This document shows, piece by piece, positions 1 through 6,124 of a DNA stretch of 7,707 nucleotides. The first letter of the stretch is position 1; every line of letters begins with the position of its first letter. The notes beneath the pieces were generated by a model that ran no database searches, had not been told where the DNA came from, and worked only from the letters and a program-made list of their open reading frames with translations. The position numbers and the translations under genes were made by a program. Source of the DNA: JBLHKE01 sp047619485 (GTDB taxonomy: Bacteria; Verrucomicrobiota; Verrucomicrobiia; Verrucomicrobiales; DEV007); NCBI GenBank assembly GCA_047619485.1, contig JBLHKE010000363.1:1-7707 (forward strand). The letters are read 5' to 3'.

Positions 1-1714
1 CGCTGCGATCGACGAAGCCACCCTCTTCCTGTACCAGCAAGGTGTTGCCACGTGCGAATCGCAGCAGCGCGGCGCGCTCAGCCTCGCTCGATCCTGGACT
101 GAAGGCTGACTGCCGAGCGATCCGCCCACCCGCCGCAGAGAACATGTTCCCGACATACAGATCCATCTGCCCATCTCGATTCGCATCACCCCACGACACC
201 GACATCCCCGAAGCACGATCTTCGCTTCCTGCCTGAGCAGCGATGTCGGTGAAATACCCCGCCTCATTGCGATACAGATTATTGCGCCCGAAATCGTTGG
301 CGACATAGAGATCCTGATCCCCGTCATTATCGAAATCTTCCCACGACGCGGCCAAACTGAATCGACGGTTGTTGGCGTCTAACCCGCTCTCAAGCGTCGC
401 ATCGCTAAACTGCCAGTTCCCGTCATTACGGAAATAGAAATTAGCGCCGCCGTTATTGGCATCGTGGTAGACAAAACTCCCTCCAGCCCCGATCACCGTG
501 GCGCCGGCCTCGTTCGCCAAGTCACCGGCACTGTAGTGGCTCGCATACAGATCGAGATCACCATCGTTGTCGACATCCGCCGCGCACATCCCCATCGTTC
601 CCACGCCAACCTCGAGGATCGCTACCACCGAAAATTTCGCAGCACCATCGTTCTCCGCCAGCACGATGCGCGCATACGTGGCCACCGCCAAATCCTGGTC
701 GCCGTCGTTGTCGAAGTCGACGATCAACGCACTGCGCGACGACTCGACCCAATCGACGCCCGCCTCCGCACTCGCATCGCGCGCGCTACCGTCGGGATTT
801 TGCAAGTAGAGCAGGTTGGGCAATCCCCCAGCCTGACAGAGATACAGGTCATCAAGCCCGTCACCATCCACGTCGCCGAGCGCCGCGCCCGGAGAACCGA
901 GGAGCGTCATCTTACGCGTGTCTTGGATGCGCGGTAGCCAGTGGTTGGCGCCATAGACGATCTGGTTCTGGAAACTCGCGTTCGCCCCCAGCACGGACTC
1001 GGTGCACTCACGGAAGAACGGCAGTGCAGAGTCGGTCGTCGTCCGCTCGAAACTCTCGAGCTGAATCGAGCGGATCAATGGAGGATCCGCCACCTGCCAA
1101 GCGACCTGCCACACCGCGTGCAACTCAGCACCCGGCCGGCTCATTTCCAGCATCTCGCGCGTCGCAACCACCCCGTTCTCAGACATTTCAATTTCGACAG
1201 TCTTGAACTCGCAGCGCCGATCGCCCGGCTCCCCGCCGAGCGCGGCGACGACATCGCGCAACGAGCTAGCAAATCCGCTAACTCCAACCTCGGATCGCGA
1301 CTCGCCAGTCGCCCCTCGCTCTACCCGCCAGCCGGCTGATTCGAAGATCTTCTCCAAATCATCGGGGACGAGATCGCTCGAAGAATAATTCGCCGCGAGC
1401 ATCGGCGCCAAGGAGTTGGTGGACAGATCGTCAGAAACGATCAGCTCGGAGAGAAGTTTCAAGCGCTCGGTGATCTGCCCGTTCACCACCTCGCTATCCC
1501 AACCATCTGCCACAGGGTCATCGAGTTTCTGCCAAGCGGAATCCGACGCTCCAATCACGACTGGCGCGGTCGCCGGATCCGTCACGGATGCGGGCTCGCG
1601 ATCATCACCATCGTAAGAAGATTTTTTCTTGCCGCAAGCCGACAGCGTGACGAGACCCAGAAGGATCAGGAATACCAAGGCACTCGGTTGGATTATGTCT
1701 GAAGGAAATCGCAT
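1..1714 (-). CDS. FG-GAP/VCBS repeat lipoprotein, CRTAC1-like (3' end outside window)
   Basis: The frame is open from the ATG at 1714 to the left edge: 571 codons with no stop. The N-terminus is a lipoprotein signal: MRF, a hydrophobic run at about residues 12-23, then the lipobox LSAC with the acylated Cys at 27, followed by GKKKSS. Gly after the Cys gives no inner-membrane retention signal, so outer-membrane anchoring is likely. Residues about 60-255 match no family I can name. From about 275 there are five aspartate-rich calcium loops of FG-GAP/VCBS type at 281-293, 333-345, 380-392, 460-472 and 510-522 (e.g. DFDNDGDQDLYVA). The RFARGNTLL motif (552-560) is typical of the CRTAC1-like proteins common in Planctomycetota and Verrucomicrobiota; these often end in an ASPIC/UnbV domain, which would lie off the edge. 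A GAGGGAGG purine run about 15 bases upstream of the ATG is a distant, weak ribosome site. The gene is divergent from the cytochrome gene. The exact function is unknown; a binding or adhesion role is inferred. Confidence 0.9.
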   Translation of the reverse strand, partial: MRFPSDIIQPSALVFLILLGLVTLSACGKKKSSYDGDDREPASVTDPATAPVVIGASDSAWQKLDDPVADGWDSEVVNGQITERLKLLSELIVSDDLSTNSLAPMLAANYSSSDLVPDDLEKIFESAGWRVERGATGESRSEVGVSGFASSLRDVVAALGGEPGDRRCEFKTVEIEMSENGVVATREMLEMSRPGAELHAVWQVAWQVADPPLIRSIQLESFERTTTDSALPFFRECTESVLGANASFQNQIVYGANHWLPRIQDTRKMTLLGSPGAALGDVDGDGLDDLYLCQAGGLPNLLYLQNPDGSARDASAEAGVDWVESSRSALIVDFDNDGDQDLAVATYARIVLAENDGAAKFSVVAILEVGVGTMGMCAADVDNDGDLDLYASHYSAGDLANEAGATVIGAGGSFVYHDANNGGANFYFRNDGNWQFSDATLESGLDANNRRFSLAASWEDFDNDGDQDLYVANDFGRNNLYRNEAGYFTDIAAQAGSEDRASGMSVSWGDANRDGQMDLYVGNMFSAAGGRIARQSAFSPGSSEAERAALLRFARGNTLLVQEEGGFVDRS

Positions 1715-1904
1715 ACAACAGTAAAGCAACCTCCCTCATTCTCACCACCGAGCTAGCCTGTATTTCCGATAAATTTCGAGCACGCGGTCCTTCGAAGCCT
1801 CGGCGAAAAAGGAAGCCGCCAGCGAAAGCCCATGAAAAATGCAAGCCAAGAAGGCGCCCCAGCCACGCAGAGTAGGCTTTAGCCCATTACAGATAGGAGA
1901 AGGG

Positions 1905-1937
1905 CGCAGCCATTTAGCGTAGCATCTTTGGGCTGCG
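1905..1937. repeat. 7-bp inverted repeat (possible hairpin)
   Basis: CGCAGCC at 1905-1911 is the exact reverse complement of GGCTGCG at 1931-1937, separated by 19 bases. No T-run follows on either strand, so it does not look like an intrinsic terminator. Its right arm lies inside the 25-base repeat at 1915-1939. It could be a REP-like palindrome or an operator-like site. Confidence 0.55.
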
Positions 1938-1939
1938 TC
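1915..1939 (-). repeat. 25-base repeat, copy 1 (inverted relative to copy 2)
   Basis: Read on the minus strand this starts GACGCAGCCCAAAGATGC and matches the plus-strand sequence at 2046-2070 at 22 of 25 positions. The differences are at repeat positions 10, 16 and 24. The similarity does not extend usefully on either side. With copy 2 it bounds a 156-base segment (1915-2070), so the pair could be the ends of a small non-autonomous element or two dispersed intergenic repeats. Confidence 0.6.
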
Positions 1940-2045
1940 AGAATCGGCAGTCCCGTCTGCGCCGGGCATGTTCTCTCAACGACACGCCAGGCTCCCTTGG
2001 ATTCCGTTCGCGCACTGGCCATCAGAAAATGGGATCGCTTCGGCG

Positions 2046-2070
2046 GACGCAGCCTAAAGAGGCTACGCGA
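2046..2070 (+). repeat. 25-base repeat, copy 2
   Basis: This plus-strand copy begins GACGCAGCCTAAAGAGGC and is 22/25 identical to the minus strand of 1915-1939. In this copy two of the changes create a short internal palindrome, AGCCT-AAAG-AGGCT (2051-2064), which copy 1 lacks. It lies about 190 bases upstream of the cytochrome start. Confidence 0.6.
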
Positions 2071-2257
2071 CGATCCGGCTTAACCTAACGTCAATGAGCT
2101 TCCGCCTGCGTCGCGACGACATGCGATTTTTTGTAGAAGGTGCCGCCCCCTCCATCACCCATGCGCGGTGGAACTGTCTGTGCGCCGCCATATCGTCGCA
2201 ATTGGCAACGGGTGAAGCCTCGGTTGGTCGAATTCTAATTCTGTGTCATCATCTTTC

Positions 2258-5200
2258 ATGCGCTCCCTCTGTTTCTTCTCCCTCATCGCCGCAGTCTCGG
2301 CGCTACTGGCTAACCCGTGTCGGGCGGATTTCGTCAATTTTGAGACCCCACAGGTCCATCCGATCGACCTCAGCCCGGACGGCTCGACCCTAGCTGTTTG
2401 CAACACCGCCGACAACCGGGTGGAATTTTTCGACCTCAGCTCTGGAACTCCGCAACCGATCGGATCCGTGGTGGTCGGCATCGATCCGGTGAGTGCTCGC
2501 TTCGAGTCGGACACCTCGATCTGGGTGGTCAACCAACTTTCGGACACGGTTAGTGTGGTCGATGTGCCAAACCGGATCGTCTTGAGCACGCTGCAAACTG
2601 ATGACGAGCCCGCTGACGTCGTATTCAGCCCAGGACTGCCCCGCCGGGCATTCGTCTCGTGCTCGCAGGCAAACAGCCTCCTCGAGTTCGATCCCGCCCA
2701 GCTTGGCAATGCTCCGACGCCAATCAGCATCGACGGGGAAGACCCGCGGGCGCTGGCAATTGATCTCTCAGGGAATCTGTGCGTCGCGTTTTTTGAGTCG
2801 GGCAATGGGACGACGATTCTCGGAGGAGGAGGAGGAGCCGGAGATGGTACCACGATCGATTTTCCTCCGAACGCGGTGAACCACTCGCAAGGCCCCTACG
2901 GGGGCACCAACCCGCCGCCGAACAAGGGATCGAATTTTGAACCGACGCAGAAATCGGGCAACCCGCCCGCACCGGAAGTTGGGTTGATCGTGAGAAGAAA
3001 CAATGCTGGTGCATGGCTCGACGACAACAGCGGGAACTGGACCGCGATGGTGAGCGGTAGTCTCGCCTCGGCTTCTGGACGGATCCAAGGCTGGGGACTC
3101 ATGGATCACGATGTTGGTATCGTGGCGCTCAGCCCGGGGCCGGCAGATGGCTACGCTGGAAGCCTGATGAATATCTGCATGGCGATCGCGGTAAATCCGG
3201 TCAACGGGCATGTCACGGTGGTCGGCACCGAGGCCACCAACGAAATCCGCTTTGAGCCAAACGTGAACGGTACCTTCGTGCGCGTCATGTTTGCTTCATT
3301 CGATCCGAACGACCCTGGGGGAGCCGTCGTTACCACCGATCTAAACGCGCACTTGGACTACACCGCTTCCACTGTCTCACAGGCAGTCCGCGACCAATCG
3401 ATAGGTGATCCGCGCGGCATCGCTTGGAAGGCGGACGGAACGAAGGCTTACATAACCGGGATGGGCTCGAACAATCTGGTCGTCGTGGATCAGACTGGCG
3501 CGCGTAGCGGTGCCGCTCCCACGATCGAGGTGGGGGAGGGGCCGACAGGGATCGTTGTCGACGATGCCCGTGCCCGACTCTATGTGTTGAATCGCTTTGA
3601 AGGTAGCGTCTCGGTCGTCGGGATGGCCAGCGAGATTGAGATCATGCGCGTCCCGCTGTTTGACCCGACGCCAGCTGAGATCAAGATCGGTCGAAGTCAT
3701 CTCTACGACACGCATCAGACTTCAGGTCTTGGGCAGACGTCGTGCGCTTCGTGCCACGTCGATTCCCGTACCGACCGGCTAGCGTGGGATCTTGGCGACC
3801 CGGGTGGTGAAATGGTCAATGTGGAAGAGCCGCGGCACAATCTCGGTGCGGGTATTCCAGAATTGACTGAAGACTTCACGGATTTCCATCCGATGAAAGG
3901 GCCGATGACGACGCAGACATTGCAGGACATCATCGGCAAAGAACCGCATCACTGGCGAGGTGACCGTGACGGGATCGAAGCTTTCAATGGAGCGTTCGAG
4001 AGTCTGCTCGGTGACGATACCGGGCTGACCACGGTCGAGATGCAGGAATTTGAGGACTACCTCGCGACGATCACGATTCCGCCGAACCCGTTCCGCAACC
4101 TCGACAATACCTTGCCGACGAGCTTGCCGCTTCCTGACCACGTGACCGGAGCACGATTTGGCTCTGCTGGACTGCCAATGCCAAATGGCAACGCCCTGAG
4201 GGGATTCAACGAGATCTACCGGCCACTAGAGCGGGAGATTGATGGCGAATTTGCCTGCGTTACCTGTCACACCATCCCGACCGGGCTGGGCACCGATAGC
4301 TACTTTTCGCTTCCGAACTTCATGCCGCTCAGCGCTGGACCGATGGGTGAACGCCACCACGCCTTGGTGTCGGTCGATGGATCCACCCAGCGCGCAATCA
4401 AGATCCCGCAAACCCGTACGCTCTACGACAAGTTAGGCTTTGACCTGACATCGACGGCCAGCCGGTCCGGTTTTGGGGTGTTGCACGATGGCAGTGTCGA
4501 CGGGGTGTCCCGATTCCTGAGCGAAGGCGCCTTCGATGTGGCGAATGAGCAGGAGGTAGCTGATCTCGTGGCGCTGATGATGGCATTTAGCGGCTCAGAT
4601 TTTCCGGGCACCGCGGAGATTTTTGAGCCGCCGGGAACCCCCAGCCAGGACGCCCACGCTGCCGTCGGGCAGCAGGAAACCGTTGTCTCCGCAGAGGCAA
4701 ACTCCAGGCTCGACTTATTTTTCAGCCTCGCCGATGCTTTGAAGATCGAACTCGTGGCGCACTCGATTGTCAGTGGGAATCCTCGAGGTTGGCACTACAT
4801 TGGCGGTGATCAGTTCGCGATAGACCAGGCGGGCGGTATGGAGTCAAGCGCCGAGCTGCTTGCACGAGCGACGGATTCTGAACCGATCACATTCACCTGC
4901 GCGGCCAATGGCTGTGGCGTGCGTCTGGGGCTGGATCGCGATCGCGATGGCATACGCGATTATGACGAGCTGCGGGACTTCGCTCCGTCAATCACCGGCC
5001 ACCAGAACCCGTTCCAGGACAACTCGCGAGATAGCACGGGCGACAATGGATCGACCGAGCCGGACGGGGTTCCGGACGGGCAGAATGATTTCGATGGTGA
5101 TGGCTCAACCAATGCCGCGGAGCTTGCTGCGGGTACGAATCCGGCTAACAACTTGTCGGTCGAGGTGCCGCTGAAGCCGATAGTCACCGCAAACGGAGAT

Positions 5201-5419
5201 CGTTCCGCGGTCACGCTCAGTTGGGATGCCGCGCCGCTAGGCGAATACCTAGTGCAATACTCGGACGCCCTCGACGAGTGGACCGACTCCCCGACCGGAA
5301 GTTTCACCGCACCTGTTTCAGGGGGCAGTCTAACATGGACCGATAATGGCCCGCCGAGCACGAGTGCCGATCCGGGAATCACGCCAAAACGCTTCTACCG
5401 CATCGTACGGTTTCAGTGA
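2258..5419 (+). CDS. Secreted YVTN beta-propeller / di-haem cytochrome c protein
   Basis: Complete, 1053 residues from ATG 2258. A GTG at 2243 is in frame, but starting at the ATG puts MRSLCFFSLIAAVSALLA directly at the N-terminus as a signal peptide, probably cut after CRA. No Shine-Dalgarno is visible. Residues about 30-460 form a YVTN/lactonase-type propeller (LSPDGSTLAV near 38, later HPDG-like blades), interrupted near 189 by a Gly5 run and a Pro/Asn-rich segment. The cytochrome region has CASCH at 496-500 and CVTCH at 667-671, both covalent haem c sites, plus HPMKGPM (544-550), HHWRGDRDG (564-572) and LHDGS (742-746), consistent with the di-haem peroxidase/MauG-like class. Calcium loops DRDRDG (893-898) and DFDGDG (944-949) resemble thrombospondin type 3 repeats. 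Residues about 977-1053 form a beta-rich module ending RFYRIVRFQ. It acts in the periplasm or outside the cell; the substrate is unknown. Peroxidase, oxygenase or electron-transfer roles are all possible. Confidence 0.93.
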   Translation: MRSLCFFSLIAAVSALLANPCRADFVNFETPQVHPIDLSPDGSTLAVCNTADNRVEFFDLSSGTPQPIGSVVVGIDPVSARFESDTSIWVVNQLSDTVSVVDVPNRIVLSTLQTDDEPADVVFSPGLPRRAFVSCSQANSLLEFDPAQLGNAPTPISIDGEDPRALAIDLSGNLCVAFFESGNGTTILGGGGGAGDGTTIDFPPNAVNHSQGPYGGTNPPPNKGSNFEPTQKSGNPPAPEVGLIVRRNNAGAWLDDNSGNWTAMVSGSLASASGRIQGWGLMDHDVGIVALSPGPADGYAGSLMNICMAIAVNPVNGHVTVVGTEATNEIRFEPNVNGTFVRVMFASFDPNDPGGAVVTTDLNAHLDYTASTVSQAVRDQSIGDPRGIAWKADGTKAYITGMGSNNLVVVDQTGARSGAAPTIEVGEGPTGIVVDDARARLYVLNRFEGSVSVVGMASEIEIMRVPLFDPTPAEIKIGRSHLYDTHQTSGLGQTSCASCHVDSRTDRLAWDLGDPGGEMVNVEEPRHNLGAGIPELTEDFTDFHPMKGPMTTQTLQDIIGKEPHHWRGDRDGIEAFNGAFESLLGDDTGLTTVEMQEFEDYLATITIPPNPFRNLDNTLPTSLPLPDHVTGARFGSAGLPMPNGNALRGFNEIYRPLEREIDGEFACVTCHTIPTGLGTDSYFSLPNFMPLSAGPMGERHHALVSVDGSTQRAIKIPQTRTLYDKLGFDLTSTASRSGFGVLHDGSVDGVSRFLSEGAFDVANEQEVADLVALMMAFSGSDFPGTAEIFEPPGTPSQDAHAAVGQQETVVSAEANSRLDLFFSLADALKIELVAHSIVSGNPRGWHYIGGDQFAIDQAGGMESSAELLARATDSEPITFTCAANGCGVRLGLDRDRDGIRDYDELRDFAPSITGHQNPFQDNSRDSTGDNGSTEPDGVPDGQNDFDGDGSTNAAELAAGTNPANNLSVEVPLKPIVTANGDRSAVTLSWDAAPLGEYLVQYSDALDEWTDSPTGSFTAPVSGGSLTWTDNGPPSTSADPGITPKRFYRIVRFQ

Positions 5420-5595
5420 CAACTGACTGCACCCCATAGTGTCCGGAAACTCGCATCCTCCATATTTCATGCCGCATCGCGATCGTAGCAGCGTAGCAGT
5501 CCTCCAAGCTGCTCGCGACATTGCATCTCACCCCACCATCCGAACCGATGTCCGGCTCGATGATTTTGTTACCCAAGCCCTGGTGATTCCTTTCC
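5420..5595. other. Intergenic sequence downstream of the cytochrome gene
   Basis: About 175 bases directly after the cytochrome stop codon. I see no gene and no stem-loop with a T-run that would serve as terminator. The only structure next to the stop is a 4-bp CAGT/ACTG stem, which is too weak to call. An open frame starting at 5439 crosses the region but has no recognisable content. Confidence 0.6.
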
Positions 5596-5708
5596 CGGTG
5601 GAACGGTCCGCCATTTCTGGTCGTGGCAAATCTGCTCGGCTCGCGGGATGCCCCAAGCTCTACAGTTCCTTATCCTGACTACGGCTAGCTGAATGGAACG
5701 GCGGATAG

Positions 5709-5969
5709 CTCGGGATCGGGATACACGCCATTCGTGGAGCGCTCGCCAACCTCGGACATGAGGTCGTCCGAAACACGATCAAGTGAATCCTGCAGGAGAA
5801 CGGGATCGGCCCCGCATCTGAGCGCGGCATGCGTAAGAGCTGGACAACGTTGCTGAAGGCTCTCTGGGAGGGGCTCACGGCCACCGATCTGTTCACCGTG
5901 GAGGTGCTGATCCTCGCCGGGCTCAGGCGTTATTTCGTCTTCTTCTCAATCGTCTTGAGCTTCTTCTAA
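5709..5969 (+). pseudogene. Decayed transposase/integrase (rve, DDE type) fragment
   Basis: Reading the frame that starts at 5709 gives IRGALANLGHEVVRNTIK, an in-frame TGA at 5784-5786, then ILQENGIGPASERG and, further on, ATDLFTVEVLILAGLRRYF, ending at TAA 5967-5969. This order is the signature of integrase-core transposases frequent in Planctomycetota and Verrucomicrobiota: a helix-turn-helix-like GALANLGHE...NTI segment, then GIxPAPERG, then the ATDFFTVEV stretch with the first catalytic Asp (here Asp codon 5886-5888). The usual WGYTRIRGAL is broken: GGATACACG (5719-5727) reads G-Y-T one frame away from the downstream IRGAL, so a small deletion is likely near 5724-5730. TAG at 5706 also closes the frame. 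Traces may extend upstream to about 5600 (RHFWSW in another frame) and downstream to about 6040; both are tentative. The second and third catalytic acids are missing, so it cannot be active. Confidence 0.75.
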
Positions 5970-6124
5970 CTGGTATACCCAACCACAATCAGCGGAAATC
6001 ACGCAAATGCTGATGAAAATCGCGAAGCGTCGATGCCAGAAACCGCATCTCCGCGCGTCCGGCGAACGCTGCAATTTGCTTCTATCTAGCGCAGATCAAC
6101 TCTAGGCTTTGAAGACGACCTGCT
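5970..6124. other. Spacer between transposase relic and FG-GAP gene
   Basis: This holds no intact gene. The first 70 bases may be further eroded transposase (a frame reading QPQSAEITQM is weakly reminiscent of the segment after the first catalytic Asp). The remainder must carry the start signals of the downstream gene. No clear promoter is seen, and only a weak purine stretch (GAAGACGA) precedes the ATG at 6125. Confidence 0.5.

Larger units (their letters stand above)
1715..2257. other. Divergent intergenic region without a supported gene
   Basis: These 543 bases separate two divergently transcribed genes and must hold the promoters of both, but I see no convincing -35/-10 pair on either strand. 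The TTGGCA near 2204 has no good -10 partner at normal spacing. Short open frames exist here on both strands, but they lack family resemblance and overlap the repeat described separately. The inverted 25-base repeat at 1915-1939 and 2046-2070 is the only clear structure. Confidence 0.7.

Noticed and set aside
464..937. 157-codon plus-strand open frame
   Set aside because: It lies antisense within the FG-GAP lipoprotein gene; the minus-strand frame has clear calcium-loop motifs across this span, while this one is Arg/His-rich with no domain.
1742..1969. 75-codon minus-strand open frame in the divergent intergenic region
   Set aside because: It has a hydrophobic middle, but it reads straight through the 25-base repeat and hairpin and has no family resemblance or ribosome site; more likely a chance frame over a repeat.
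2051..2064. AGCCT-AAAG-AGGCT hairpin as a terminator
   Set aside because: The 5-bp stem has no following T-run, and it lies upstream of a gene rather than after one; better treated as part of the 25-base repeat.
2094..2393. 99-codon plus-strand open frame overlapping the cytochrome start
   Set aside because: It runs 136 bases into the cytochrome coding region in another frame and has an Arg/Ser-rich composition with no motif.
2155..2853. 232-codon minus-strand open frame
   Set aside because: It is antisense to the start of the cytochrome gene, with Ser/Pro/Arg-rich low-quality translation; the plus strand has a signal peptide and propeller repeats.
5413..5428. Short CAGT-GACA-ACTG stem at the cytochrome stop codon as a terminator
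   Set aside because: It has only four base pairs and no T-run follows.
5439..5678. 79-codon plus-strand open frame after the cytochrome gene
   Set aside because: No recognisable domain; it overlaps the area where eroded transposase traces begin in a different frame.
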